Source: Planosporangium flavigriseum
GTDB lineage: Bacteria; Actinomycetota; Actinomycetes; Mycobacteriales; Micromonosporaceae
Length of the DNA stretch: 64,000 nucleotides
Assembly (NCBI RefSeq): GCF_011947225.1
Contig: NZ_JAATVW010000005.1
Location: 286,285 to 350,284, forward strand
Reading direction: 5' to 3'
Part shown: piece by piece, positions 25,725 through 35,936 of the stretch
Layout: each line of letters opens with the position of its first letter
How positions within the stretch are numbered: position 1 is the first letter of the stretch
Program-made: the position numbers and the translations under genes
The notes under the pieces: generated by a model
Told to the model about the DNA's origin: nothing
What the model saw: only the letters and a program-made list of their open reading frames with translations
Database searches by the model: none

Positions 25725-26999
25725 ATGGCGGGCGGGGTCTCACGGCGGCGGATGCTCGCCGTCGGCGGGGCGGGCGTTGCCGGCGCGGTGGCTGCCGGCG
25801 CGGCCGGGGTCTGGGCCCACGATCTGATAGCCGAGACGCCGCACGCGGCGGACGCCGGTGGCGCTGTCCCGTTCCTCGGCGAGCACCAGGCCGGTATCAC
25901 CACGCCGGCCCAGGACCGGCTGCACTTCGTGGCGTTCGACGTGATCACCGACAACCGGGCCGAACTGGTCGACCTGCTGCGGGAGTGGACGCGGGCGGCA
26001 GCCAGGATGACCGCTGGACGTGACGCCGGTCCGGTCGGCGCGGTAGCGGGTCCGGCCGAGGCGCCGCCCGACGACACCGGTGAGGCGCTGGGGCTGCCGC
26101 CGTCGGGGCTCACCCTGACGGTCGGGTTCGGCCCGACGTTGTTTCACGATCCGAGCGGACGTGACCGGTTCGGCATCGCCGATCGCAGGCCGCCGGCCCT
26201 CGCGGACCTCCCGCACTTTCTCGGCGACGCGCTGGACGCCACGATCTCCGGGGGAGACCTGTGCGTACAGGCCTGCGCGCACGACCCGCAGGTCGCCGTG
26301 CACGCGATCCGTAACCTGGCCCGGATCGGCTTCGGCGTCGTGAGCGTGCGCTGGTCGCAGCTGGGCTTCGGGCGTACCTCGTCGACATCCCGGCAGCAGG
26401 CCACGCCGCGCAACCTGTTCGGCTTCAAGGACGGTACGGCCAACCTCAAGGCCGAGGACAGTTCGCTGTTGCGCCAGCACCTGTGGGTGCAGCCCGGCGA
26501 CGGGCCGGAGTGGATGACCGGCGGTTCGTATCTGGTCACCCGAAAGATTCGGATGACGATCGAGACCTGGGACCGCACCTCACTGGCCGAGCAGGAGGAG
26601 GTCGTCGGTCGGATAAAGGCGACCGGCGCGCCGCTGGGTGGTCGGGGCGAGTTCGACCGGCTGGATCTGACCGCGACGGGCGCCGCCGGCCAGCCGGTGA
26701 TTCCGCGGGACTCGCACGTGCGGCTGGCGCATCCGGACACCAACGACGGCGCGAGGCTGTTGCGGCGCGGGTACAACTTCGTCGACGGCTCGGACGGTCT
26801 CGGCCGGCTCGGTGCCGGCCTGTTTTTCATGGCCTACCAGCGCGACCCTCGCCGGCAGTTCGTGCCCATCCAGACGAGGCTGGCTCGGCACGACGCGATG
26901 AACGAGTACCTGCGGCACGTCGGCAGCGGACTCTTTGCGTGCCCGCCCGGCGTGCGGGCAGACGACGACTACTGGGGTAGGGCTCTCTTCGGTAGGTAA
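25725..26999 (+). CDS. efeB: EfeB, Tat-exported Dyp-type haem peroxidase
   Basis: The 424-residue DyP-type peroxidase is the third component of the iron-uptake system and probably oxidises ferrous iron or releases iron from haem outside the cell. The N-terminus has a twin-arginine signal (SRRRMLAVGGAGVAGAVAAG). The GxxDG motif appears as GFKDGTAN and the haem-ligand region as RLAHPDTNDGARLLRRGYNF. About 350 bp of non-coding DNA follows its stop. Confidence 0.92.
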   Translation: MAGGVSRRRMLAVGGAGVAGAVAAGAAGVWAHDLIAETPHAADAGGAVPFLGEHQAGITTPAQDRLHFVAFDVITDNRAELVDLLREWTRAAARMTAGRDAGPVGAVAGPAEAPPDDTGEALGLPPSGLTLTVGFGPTLFHDPSGRDRFGIADRRPPALADLPHFLGDALDATISGGDLCVQACAHDPQVAVHAIRNLARIGFGVVSVRWSQLGFGRTSSTSRQQATPRNLFGFKDGTANLKAEDSSLLRQHLWVQPGDGPEWMTGGSYLVTRKIRMTIETWDRTSLAEQEEVVGRIKATGAPLGGRGEFDRLDLTATGAAGQPVIPRDSHVRLAHPDTNDGARLLRRGYNFVDGSDGLGRLGAGLFFMAYQRDPRRQFVPIQTRLARHDAMNEYLRHVGSGLFACPPGVRADDDYWGRALFGR

Positions 27000-27333
27000 C
27001 CCGGTTGCGTGCCCGATCCCGCGGACCGATCGGACTCCCGCCGGTGGGGGGGAGAAACGGCGCATTATAGGCGACATGTCGGGCGTGGGGCGGGCGAGGT
27101 GTCGCGGGCTCTGTCTGGTTGGCCACTGAAGACAAGACGTACGGATGATGGGCATAGCCTGGTCGGCGCGTCCGCATAACGGGACAGTCACGAAATCCGG
27201 TGCCCTCTTTGCAGCGCGCCTGGGGGCACGTTTGCTTTAGGCACTACATCGCGACCCGTCTCGGTTCCCACCACGCCTGGTGCCGTGCGTCCGGTGCGCC
27301 GGTCGACGGTTGCGGTAGCTGACTGGAGGAAAG
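27000..27333. other. 334-bp intergenic region before oppA
   Basis: No gene-like ORF. It must hold the opp promoter, but no -35/-10 pair stands out. GACTGGAGG (27321-27329) is the oppA Shine-Dalgarno. No clear terminator was found after efeB. Confidence 0.4.
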
Positions 27334-29049
27334 ATGCGCACAGGTAAGAGGTTGGCGGGCGCCGTCGTCGCCGCCGGCGTCTCACTGCTGGTGGTTTCGG
27401 CATGCAGTGGCGGCGGCAGCTCCGACAGCGGCAAGTCCGTCTCGACGAGTTTCGCCGACTGCGCCACCAAGCCGAACGACTGCAACGGTGGCACGACCAA
27501 AAAGGGTGGCACGCTCACATACACGATCGAGAAGACGATCGACAGCTGGAACCTTCTCGACTCGGACGGGAACACCGTCGACTACGCGCAGATCGTGGAC
27601 GGAATCCTGCCCTCGGTTTTCAACGGGATGCCGGACCTCAACGCTGCGATGAACACCGACCTGGTGACGTCCGTCGAGCAGACGAGCGCCAGCCCGCAGA
27701 CGATCGTCTACAAGATCAACAAGGACGCGGTCTGGGACGACGGCACGCCGATCACCGCCGACGACTTCGTCTACACCTGGCAGACCCAGAACGGCAAGGA
27801 CTGCAAGGACTGCAACGCCGCCAGCACCTCCGGGTTCAGCCAGATGAAGTCGGTCACCGGCTCGGACAACGGCAAGACCGTCACCGTCGTGTACGACACG
27901 CCGTTCACCGACTGGAAGCAGCCGTTCGGCCCGATCCTCCCGGCGCACATCGCCAAGCAGCACGGTGACCTCGCGACCTCATGGAAGTGGTTCGGCGCGA
28001 CCGTCCCGAACTACTCGGCCGGTGCGTACAAGATCTCGGACTACAAGAAGGACACCTCGGTCACCCTGGTGCCGAACCCGAGGTGGTACGGCAAGGTCAA
28101 GCCGAGCCTGGACACGCTGGTCTACCGGATCATCACCGACCAGGCGCAGGCGGTTCCCGCCCTCCAGAACAACGAGGTGCAGGCGATCTACCCGCAGCCC
28201 AGCCAGGACATCGTCAACCAGGTGAAGGCGCTGGCCCCGAATGTGCAGTACACCCTGGGCAAGGGTCTGAACTGGGAGCACATCGACCTGAACCTGAAGA
28301 ACAAGTTCCTGGCCGACAAGACGCTGCGCCAGGCGATCTTCACGGCGGTCAACCGGCAGGCGATCATCGACAAGACCGTCGGCCAGTTCGTGCCGGGCCT
28401 CAAGCCGCTCAACAACCGCAACTTCATGCCCGGCCAGACCGGCTACAAGGACACCGTCACCTCCGCCGGAGTCGGCAACGGCGACATCGAGAAGGCCAAG
28501 AAGCTGCTGACCGACGCCGGTTACAAGGGCGTCGGCACCGCGCTGACGACCCCGGCCGGGGAGCCGGTCGCCATCCGCATGAGCTACAGCACCGGCAACA
28601 CGCTGCGCCAGCAGACCAGCGAGCTGTTCCAGAGCGAGATGCAGCAGCTGGGCATCAAGGTCACCGTCGTGCCGGTCTCGCTGGGCAAGGTGCTCGGCTC
28701 CGGCGACTTCGACGTGATCGTCTACGCGTGGGTGGGTACCCCGTTCCCGTTCGCGGGTGGGGTGCAGCTGTGGACCAGCGACGGCGGCAGCAACTACGGC
28801 AACTGGGTGAACCCGCAGGCGGACGCCCTGTACAAGCAGGCCGCGAGCGAGACCGACGTCAAGAAGGCCGCGGACACCCTCAACCAGGCCGACCAGATGC
28901 TGTCGAACGACTTCTACGTGCTCCCGCTGTTCCAGAAGCCGACCTTCCTCGCGGTGTACGCGAACTACGCGAACATCCGCGACAACGCGACCAACATCGG
29001 CCCGTCGTACAACTCCAACGAGTGGGGTCTGCGCGCCACGGCCAAGTGA
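27334..29049 (+). CDS. oppA: Oligopeptide ABC transporter substrate-binding lipoprotein
   Basis: This is a 571-residue SBP_bac_5 (family 5) solute-binding protein. It has a lipoprotein signal with C24 in VVSAC, a Gly/Ser linker, then KKGGTLTYTIEKTIDSWNLL and the typical DGTPITADDFVYTWQ and NFMPGQTGY segments. It captures peptides (or other family-5 ligands) outside the cell and passes them to OppB/OppC. It is followed by a strong hairpin and then oppB, so it can be made in excess over the membrane parts. Ligand specificity cannot be read from sequence. Confidence 0.9.
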   Translation: MRTGKRLAGAVVAAGVSLLVVSACSGGGSSDSGKSVSTSFADCATKPNDCNGGTTKKGGTLTYTIEKTIDSWNLLDSDGNTVDYAQIVDGILPSVFNGMPDLNAAMNTDLVTSVEQTSASPQTIVYKINKDAVWDDGTPITADDFVYTWQTQNGKDCKDCNAASTSGFSQMKSVTGSDNGKTVTVVYDTPFTDWKQPFGPILPAHIAKQHGDLATSWKWFGATVPNYSAGAYKISDYKKDTSVTLVPNPRWYGKVKPSLDTLVYRIITDQAQAVPALQNNEVQAIYPQPSQDIVNQVKALAPNVQYTLGKGLNWEHIDLNLKNKFLADKTLRQAIFTAVNRQAIIDKTVGQFVPGLKPLNNRNFMPGQTGYKDTVTSAGVGNGDIEKAKKLLTDAGYKGVGTALTTPAGEPVAIRMSYSTGNTLRQQTSELFQSEMQQLGIKVTVVPVSLGKVLGSGDFDVIVYAWVGTPFPFAGGVQLWTSDGGSNYGNWVNPQADALYKQAASETDVKKAADTLNQADQMLSNDFYVLPLFQKPTFLAVYANYANIRDNATNIGPSYNSNEWGLRATAK

Positions 29050-29088
29050 CGCCTTCGCACGTGCCGTAGTTGCAATTCGCATATTGGG

Positions 29089-29130
29089 TAGTGTCGGGTC
29101 CCGGACGTTCGCGTCCGGGACCCGACACTA
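29089..29130 (+). terminator. 19-bp perfect hairpin with a TTCG loop between oppA and oppB
   Basis: TAGTGTCGGGTCCCGGACG (29089-29107) pairs perfectly with 29112-29130 around TTCG, an exceptionally stable UUCG-type loop. No T tract follows. It probably protects the oppA mRNA 3' end or ends part of the transcripts before oppB. Confidence 0.75.
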
Positions 29131-29154
29131 AGTGGGCACAGCTGGGAGGTCTGC

Positions 29155-30141
29155 GTGCTCGCGTACGTCATTCGACGCGTCTTCATGTCGATCCCGATCC
29201 TGTTCGGATCGACGATTCTGGTCTTTCTCATCGTCAAGTTCTCCGGTGACCCGTTGGAGGGTCTGAAACTCCGTAACCCGCCGCCGCCACCGCAGACCAT
29301 CCTGAACGAGGAGCGCCGGCTCAGGCTGGATCAGCCGCTCTGGGAGCAGTACTGGCTCTGGCTGAAGAACCTCGTCCTGCACGGGGATTTCGGCCCGTCG
29401 GTTCACAGCAACATGAACATCGGGAACGAACTGGGTGACCGGCTCCTCGTGACGCTGCGACTGGTGCTGGTCTCGGTCCTGATCGCCCTCATCTTCGCGG
29501 TGATCACCGGCGTGGTGAGCGCCGTCAAGCAGTACTCGGTCACCGACTACAGCTTCACGTTCCTGGGCTTCTTGTTCCTCGCCATGCCGTCGTTCTGGTT
29601 CGCGATCCTGCTCAAGTCCGCGGGCATCGCCTACAACCAGGCCACCGGTACTCAGACGTTCTTTACGATCGGCGACAAGTCACCTTTCCTCGTTGACGAC
29701 TCGGCCTGGGGCAACATCAAGGACATTGCCGGGCACATGGTGCTACCGACCATCGCGTTGGGCTTGATCAGTTACGCGGCGTGGAGCCGGTTCCAGCGCG
29801 CCGCCATGCTCGAGGTGCTCAACAGCGACTACGTGCGGTTGGCTCGGGCAAAGGGCCTGCGCTCCCGGCAGGTCCTGGTACGCCACGCGCTCCGGACCGC
29901 GCTGATCCCGCTGACGACCGTCACCGCCCTCGACATCGCGGCCCTGCTGGGCGGCGCGGTAATCACCGAACGGGTCTTCCAGTGGCACGGGCTGGGCGAG
30001 TTCCTTCTCACGTCGATCGCCGGTCGCGACGCGTACGCGATGATGGGCTGGCTGCTCGTCTCCGCGATCATCGTCATCATCTTCAATCTGATCGCCGATC
30101 TGATGTACAGCGTGCTCGACCCGAGGATCCGTTATGAGTGA
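29155..30141 (+). CDS. oppB: Oligopeptide ABC transporter permease, OppB type
   Basis: The 328-residue inner-membrane permease has six hydrophobic segments. The cytoplasmic EAA loop reads RLARAKGLRSRQVLVRHALRTALIP split at the conserved Gly, and the N-terminus YVIRRVFMSIPILFG is standard for OppB/DppB. A GTG start at 29155 follows GGGAGG. It pairs with OppC to form the channel. Its last 8 nt overlap oppC. Confidence 0.9.
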   Translation: MLAYVIRRVFMSIPILFGSTILVFLIVKFSGDPLEGLKLRNPPPPPQTILNEERRLRLDQPLWEQYWLWLKNLVLHGDFGPSVHSNMNIGNELGDRLLVTLRLVLVSVLIALIFAVITGVVSAVKQYSVTDYSFTFLGFLFLAMPSFWFAILLKSAGIAYNQATGTQTFFTIGDKSPFLVDDSAWGNIKDIAGHMVLPTIALGLISYAAWSRFQRAAMLEVLNSDYVRLARAKGLRSRQVLVRHALRTALIPLTTVTALDIAALLGGAVITERVFQWHGLGEFLLTSIAGRDAYAMMGWLLVSAIIVIIFNLIADLMYSVLDPRIRYE

Positions 30142-31072
30142 AATTCGTGCGAGTTCGGTGACGCCGGGTACCCCTCAACCGACGTCCCCGACCGGAGCAG
30201 CCGAACGGGAATTCACCGTCAAGGAGCGCAGCCAGTTCCAGCAGGCGGTGCGCCGCTTCCTGCGGCACCGGCTGGCCGTGGCCAGCCTGGTGGTGTTCAT
30301 CCTGATTGTGCTGCTGGCGTTCGTCGGGCCGCTGCTGTGGAAGTACACGTACACCGACATCACCCCGGACAACTCGCAGCCGCCGTCGCTGGCGCACCCG
30401 TTCGGCACCGACAGCCTCGGCCACGACGGGTTCGCCCAGGTGCTGCGCGGGCTGCAGCAGTCGGTGAAGGTGGCGCTGTGCATCGCCCTCGTTGCCTCCA
30501 CCCTCGGGGTGGTGTGGGGCGGCATCTCCGGCTACTACAAAGGCCTCGCCGACTCCGTGCTGATGCGGTTCGCCGACCTGGTCCTGACGATCCCCGCGAT
30601 CGCGCTGGCCGCTGCGCTGGGCAGCACCGGCGGCGGCACCTGGTGGATGATCGCCCTGATCCTGGGGGGCCTGAGCGCCCCGTTGGTGGCCCGTGCCGTG
30701 CGTGGCGTCGTGCTGTCCCTGCGCGAACAGGAGTTCGTCGAGGCCGCCCGAGCACTCGGCGCCTCCGACACCCGGATCATCCTGCGCCACCTGGTTCCCA
30801 ACGCGTTCGCGGTCGTCATCGTCTACGCGACGCTGCTGGTCGCCAGCGGCATCCTGGCCGAGACGGCGCTGTCCTACATCGGCTTCGGCGTGCACTCGCC
30901 GGACACCTCGCTGGGGCTGCTGATCTCGCAGGCGCAGTCGGCGGTCCAGACCCGGCCGTGGCTGTTCTACTTTCCCGGTTTGTTCATCATCCTGATCGCG
31001 CTCACGGTCAACTTCATCGGTGACGGCCTGCGCGACGCGCTCGACCCCCGACAGACGAGGCAACGCCGATGA
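30134..31072 (+). CDS. oppC: Oligopeptide ABC transporter permease, OppC type
   Basis: The 312-residue partner permease has a ~35-residue hydrophilic N-terminal tail, then LAVASLVVFILIVLLAFVGPLLW and the OppC-typical HPFGTDSLGHDGFAQVLRG. The EAA loop is VEAARALGASDTRIILRHLVPN. Start ATG 30134 overlaps oppB by 8 nt. Its stop overlaps the start of oppD by 4 nt (ATGA). Confidence 0.9.
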   Translation: MSEIRASSVTPGTPQPTSPTGAAEREFTVKERSQFQQAVRRFLRHRLAVASLVVFILIVLLAFVGPLLWKYTYTDITPDNSQPPSLAHPFGTDSLGHDGFAQVLRGLQQSVKVALCIALVASTLGVVWGGISGYYKGLADSVLMRFADLVLTIPAIALAAALGSTGGGTWWMIALILGGLSAPLVARAVRGVVLSLREQEFVEAARALGASDTRIILRHLVPNAFAVVIVYATLLVASGILAETALSYIGFGVHSPDTSLGLLISQAQSAVQTRPWLFYFPGLFIILIALTVNFIGDGLRDALDPRQTRQRR

Positions 31073-32169
31073 CAGCAGAGATCAATATCCAGTCGGGCCG
31101 CAAGGCCGGCGACGGTGCGGCGGTCCTGGAGGTCGAGAACCTCACCGTCGAGTTCCCCACGGAGGACGGCGTCGTCCAGGCCGTGCGGGGCGTCAGCTAC
31201 CGACTGGCCCCGGGGGAGGCGATGGGGATCGTCGGCGAGTCCGGTTCGGGCAAGTCGGTGACCTCGATGGCCATCATGGGCCTGCTGCCGAAGACCGCGC
31301 GGATCTCCGGATCGGTGCGCTTCCGCGGTGAGGAACTGCTCGGCCGTAGCGAGAACGAGTACGCCGCGGTCCGCGGCAAGAAGATCGCCATGATCTTCCA
31401 GGACCCGCTGACCTCGCTCAACCCCGTGTACACGGTGGGCCGCCAGATCGCGGAGGCGATCCTGGCCCACAACGACGTCTCGAAGAAGGCGGCGATGGAC
31501 CGGGCGGTCGAACTGCTCGCCACGGTCGGCATCCCGTTCCCGGAGCAGCGGGCGAACAACTATCCGCACGAGATGTCCGGCGGCATGCGCCAGCGGGTGG
31601 TCATCGCGATCGCGATGGCCAACGACCCGGACGTCATCATCGCCGACGAGCCCACCACCGCGCTGGACGTGACGGTGCAGGCCCAGGTGCTGGAGGCCCT
31701 CGAAGCGGCCCGGGCGGCCACCGGTGCCGCGCTGGTGCTGATCACCCACGACCTCGGGGTCATTGCCGGGCACGCCGACCGGATCTGTGTCATGTACGCC
31801 GGCAAGCTGGTCGAGAAGGGCACCGTCGACCAGGTGTTCTACGAGCCGCGGATGCCGTACACACTGGGTCTGCTCGGCAGCCTGCCGCGCCTGGACGAGG
31901 GCGGCCGCGAACGACTGACGCCGATCGTGGGCTCCCCGCCGTCCCTGATGAACCTCCCGCCCGGCTGCCCGTTCACCCCGCGCTGCCCGCTCGCCCAGCC
32001 TGTGTGCGAGGAGCGGGAGCCCGACCTGTACGCCACTGACGCGCCCGCGCACCTGTCGGCGTGCCACTTCCACGAGAAGCTGGTCGGGGTGAGCGCCGCG
32101 CAGTTATTCCGGCCGACGTCGGTGGATACCGAGGGCGTGACGCCTCGGGACCTGGAGGTACAGCAATGA
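31069..32169 (+). CDS. oppD: Oligopeptide ABC transporter ATPase, OppD type
   Basis: This 366-residue ATPase has Walker A GESGSGKS (56-63), the signature MSGGMRQRV, Walker [14 protein letters not shown], and the switch histidine in LITHDLGV. The C-terminal oligopeptide-binding region carries a Cys cluster ([23 protein letters not shown]) that binds an iron-sulfur cluster in some OppD/DppD proteins. The first codons overlap oppC by 4 nt, and the stop overlaps oppF (ATGA). Confidence 0.9.
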   Translation: MTAEINIQSGRKAGDGAAVLEVENLTVEFPTEDGVVQAVRGVSYRLAPGEAMGIVGESGSGKSVTSMAIMGLLPKTARISGSVRFRGEELLGRSENEYAAVRGKKIAMIFQDPLTSLNPVYTVGRQIAEAILAHNDVSKKAAMDRAVELLATVGIPFPEQRANNYPHEMSGGMRQRVVIAIAMANDPDVIIADEPTTALDVTVQAQVLEALEAARAATGAALVLITHDLGVIAGHADRICVMYAGKLVEKGTVDQVFYEPRMPYTLGLLGSLPRLDEGGRERLTPIVGSPPSLMNLPPGCPFTPRCPLAQPVCEEREPDLYATDAPAHLSACHFHEKLVGVSAAQLFRPTSVDTEGVTPRDLEVQQ

Positions 32170-33224
32170 CCGCGGCCAACGTGGCGGAGCCGGCCGTGAG
32201 CGCCGGCCGGGAGCCCGTGCTCGCCGTCCGTGATCTCGTCAAGCACTTCCCGGTGCGCTCGCGTGGCCTGATCCGCCGGCGCGTCGGTGACGTCCACGCG
32301 GTGTGCGGCGTCTCGTTCGATCTGTTCGGAAACGAGACGTTGGGGCTGGTCGGGGAGTCGGGCTGCGGCAAGACGACGACGGGCCGGCTGCTGCTCAACC
32401 TGATCAAGGCGACCTCCGGGGAGGTGCGGTACGACGGGCGCAACCTCGTCGACCTGTCACCGAGCCAGATGCGGCCGTTGCGGCGGGACCTGCAGATCGT
32501 GTTCCAGGACCCGTTCGCCTCGCTCGACCCGCGGATGACCATCAACGAGATCGTCGCCGAGCCGCTGCAGATCCACGGGCTGTATGGCTCGCGTACACAG
32601 GGCCGCGACAAGGTACGCGAGCTGCTGCGGATGGTGGGGCTCAACCCCGAGCACGGCAACCGGTACGCGCACGAGTTCTCCGGCGGCCAGCGCCAGCGCA
32701 TCGGCATCGCCCGGGCGCTCGCGCTGCGGCCCAAGGCGCTGGTCCTCGACGAGCCGGTCTCGGCGCTGGACGTGTCGATCCAGGCCGGCGTGATCAACCT
32801 GCTCGAGGACCTGCAGGACGAGCTGGGCCTGTCGTACCTGTTCATCTCGCACGACCTGTCGGTGGTGCGGCACATCGCCGACCGGGTCGCCGTGATGTAC
32901 CTCGGCCGGATCGTCGAGATTGCCGAGAAAGAGCAGTTGTTCACCAAGGCCGCGCACCCGTACACCCAAGCGCTGATCTCGGCGATTCCGCTGCCGGACC
33001 CGCGCAAGGAGCGCAGCCGTCAGCGGATCACGCTTACCGGTGACGTGCCCAGCCCGGTCGACCCGCCCAGCGGGTGCCGGTTCCGGTCGCGCTGCCCCAA
33101 GTTCGCGAACGAGCTGACCGACGCCGAGCGGCAGAAGTGCGTCGACGAGGTGCCGGCGCTGATCGACCGGGGTCAGGGCCACGCGTCGGCCTGCCACTAC
33201 GCGGAGGCGCTGAAGCTGGTCTGA
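32166..33224 (+). CDS. oppF: Oligopeptide ABC transporter ATPase, OppF type
   Basis: The 352-residue second ATPase of the transporter has Walker A GESGCGKT (63-70), signature [15 protein letters not shown], Walker [15 protein letters not shown], and [10 protein letters not shown] family C-terminal extension contains [13 protein letters not shown] and a late CHY. The ATG 32166 within ATGA at the oppD stop is chosen; an upstream in-frame start at 32061 would overlap oppD by more than 100 nt. A T-tract terminator follows and ends the operon. Confidence 0.9.
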   Translation: MTAANVAEPAVSAGREPVLAVRDLVKHFPVRSRGLIRRRVGDVHAVCGVSFDLFGNETLGLVGESGCGKTTTGRLLLNLIKATSGEVRYDGRNLVDLSPSQMRPLRRDLQIVFQDPFASLDPRMTINEIVAEPLQIHGLYGSRTQGRDKVRELLRMVGLNPEHGNRYAHEFSGGQRQRIGIARALALRPKALVLDEPVSALDVSIQAGVINLLEDLQDELGLSYLFISHDLSVVRHIADRVAVMYLGRIVEIAEKEQLFTKAAHPYTQALISAIPLPDPRKERSRQRITLTGDVPSPVDPPSGCRFRSRCPKFANELTDAERQKCVDEVPALIDRGQGHASACHYAEALKLV

Positions 33225-33237
33225 CCGCGGATGTCGG

Positions 33238-33279
33238 ACGGCAGGCCGGGGCGGTGACCGCCCCCGGCCTGCCGTTTTT
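33238..33279 (+). terminator. opp operon terminator
   Basis: An ~18-bp stem with one unpaired base (ACGGCAGGCCGGGGCGGT against its complement) followed by TTTTT at 33275-33279, starting 14 nt after oppF. Confidence 0.85.
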
Positions 33280-33383
33280 GGGCCCGGCGATATTGCTCCA
33301 AACCGTCCTAAAAATCTCCACGATCAAATCGGTTGGGGGAGCGTCGCCCACGTCCTGCCCGAAAGGTGGAATCATTGGGCCGC

Positions 33384-34073
<690 letters not shown>

Positions 34074-34076
34074 ATC

Positions 34077-35936
34077 GTGTCCGAGCCCAGCCACTCGGAC
34101 GTCATCACCGACGGTGCCACCGCTCCACACCGGCTCCGCCGGTTGGTCGACGCACGCCGGCTCCGCCGGCTGGTCGACGCACGCCGGCTCCGCCGGCTGG
34201 TCGACGCCGTACAGGTACGCGCGCTGTCGTCCGGGCCGCTGCGGCACCTTCCACGGGCCTGGGCCCGCGGCCGCCGGTCCTGGCGCCGTTCGCTGCAGGC
34301 GCGGATCGTGTCGATCACCCTGGTGCTGTCGGCGCTCGTGGTGGTGGTGTTCGGTTTCGTGGTCGCCTCGCGGATCACGGATGGTCTGCTCGAGGCCAAG
34401 GTGCGATCGGCCAACAAGACGGTGGGCCAGGGCGCGACGTACGCGGCGAGCCAGCTGCGGGGCGTGACCCAGCCGGGTGACCCGGCGCTGCTCGCCACGG
34501 TCCCGGCAATGGTCGTCGCCCTAGGCAACGCCGAGCAGAGCGGGCAGGTACAGGTCGTCATGCGTGCCAGCGACGCCTCTCTCGCCTCGCTGCCCACCCA
34601 GTTGCTGGCCTGGCCCAAGGCGGGGGCGTACGAGGTGGTGTCGTCGGGCCGCCTCGCCGCGCTCCGCAAGGAGGTCAGCCGGGGCAAGGTGGCCCGCCAG
34701 TACCTCACCGCCAACCCGGACGGCCGGGGCGAGCGGCGATACCTGGTCTTCGGTACGCCGGTCAACAGCAGCGGCGCCGGGGGACAGCTCGAGCTGTACT
34801 ACCTGTTCCCGCTCGACAACGAGGTCGCCACGGTCGATCTGGTGCGCACCACGCTGATCGCGACCGGCGTGGCGCTGGTGGGGCTGCTGGCCATGGTCGC
34901 CGCGCTGGTCACCCAGCTGGTTGTGCGGCCGGTACGGATCGCCGCGCGCACCGCGCAGCGGTTGTCAGCCGGCCTGCTCGACCAGCGCATGGAGGTGCGC
35001 GGCGAGGACGACCTGGCGCGGCTGGCCGCCTCGTTCAACCAGATGGCGGCCAACCTGCAGCGCCAGATCGTGCGGCTGGAGGAGATGTCCCGGCTGCAGC
35101 GGCGGTTCACCTCGGACGTCTCGCACGAGCTGCGTACGCCGCTGACGACCGTACGGATGGCCGCTGACCTCATCTTCGCCTCGCGGGAGGACTTCGATCC
35201 GGCCGTGGCCCGCAGTGCGGAACTGCTGCAGGCGGAGCTGGACCGGTTCGAGGGGCTGCTGACGGATCTGCTGGAGATCAGCCGCTTCGACGCCGGCTTC
35301 GCGCTGCTCGACGCCGAGGCGACGGACCTGGTGCCGGTGGTGCTGCGCGCCGCCGACGGGCTCGCGTCCGTCGGCGAGCGCGCCGGCTGCGCGGTCGAGG
35401 TGGACGTGCCCGACGCCCCCGTGATCGCCGAGATCGACCCCCGGCGCATCGAGCGCGTCCTGCGTAACCTCATCGGCAACGCGATCGAGCACAGCGAGGG
35501 TAAGCCGGTGTGCGTCACGCTGGCCGCCGACGACTCGGCGGTCGCGGTGACGGTGCGCGACCGCGGGGTGGGGCTGCGGCCGGGGGAGGAGAAGCTGGTG
35601 TTCAACCGGTTCTGGCGCGCCGACCCGTCCCGGGCGCGGCAGACGGGCGGCAGCGGTCTCGGGTTGTCGATCAGCCTGGAGGACGCGCGGCTGCACGGCG
35701 GATGGCTGGAGTCGTGGGGAGCGCCCGGTCAGGGCGCGCAGTTCCGCCTGACCCTGCCCGTACGCGCCGGTGACCGCCTTGTCTCCGCTCCGCTACCGCT
35801 GATTCCCGACGACGCGCTGCCCCTGCCGTCGCTGGGTGGGGCGCAAGTGACCGGGGCCCGGGCGACGTCCGGTACGCCCGCCGCGATGGTGACGGCCGGC
35901 CCTGACGCCTTCGCCGACGAGGAGCCGGGGCGGTGA
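34077..35936 (+). CDS. mtrB: Sensor histidine kinase MtrB
   Basis: The 619-residue membrane kinase senses envelope or division status and phosphorylates MtrA. It has an Arg-rich N-terminal tail (1-75) containing three near-identical nine-residue repeats, TM1 at about 78-100 and TM2 at about 258-282 enclosing a ~155-residue extracellular region, then HAMP, a dimerisation domain with H350 (VSHELRTPL), and an ATPase domain with N-box NLIGNAIEHS, G1 DRGVGL and G2 GGSGLGLS. The start is GTG 34077, 3 bp after mtrA. Its stop overlaps lpqB by 4 nt. Confidence 0.93.
   Translation: MSEPSHSDVITDGATAPHRLRRLVDARRLRRLVDARRLRRLVDAVQVRALSSGPLRHLPRAWARGRRSWRRSLQARIVSITLVLSALVVVVFGFVVASRITDGLLEAKVRSANKTVGQGATYAASQLRGVTQPGDPALLATVPAMVVALGNAEQSGQVQVVMRASDASLASLPTQLLAWPKAGAYEVVSSGRLAALRKEVSRGKVARQYLTANPDGRGERRYLVFGTPVNSSGAGGQLELYYLFPLDNEVATVDLVRTTLIATGVALVGLLAMVAALVTQLVVRPVRIAARTAQRLSAGLLDQRMEVRGEDDLARLAASFNQMAANLQRQIVRLEEMSRLQRRFTSDVSHELRTPLTTVRMAADLIFASREDFDPAVARSAELLQAELDRFEGLLTDLLEISRFDAGFALLDAEATDLVPVVLRAADGLASVGERAGCAVEVDVPDAPVIAEIDPRRIERVLRNLIGNAIEHSEGKPVCVTLAADDSAVAVTVRDRGVGLRPGEEKLVFNRFWRADPSRARQTGGSGLGLSISLEDARLHGGWLESWGAPGQGAQFRLTLPVRAGDRLVSAPLPLIPDDALPLPSLGGAQVTGARATSGTPAAMVTAGPDAFADEEPGR
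34131..34208 (+). repeat. Tandem 27-bp repeat in the 5' end of mtrB
   Basis: Units at 34131-34157, 34158-34184 and 34185-34208 (last one incomplete) are almost identical and begin CGGCTCCGCCGG. Each encodes RLRRLVDAR, giving a strongly basic tail. Confidence 0.8.
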
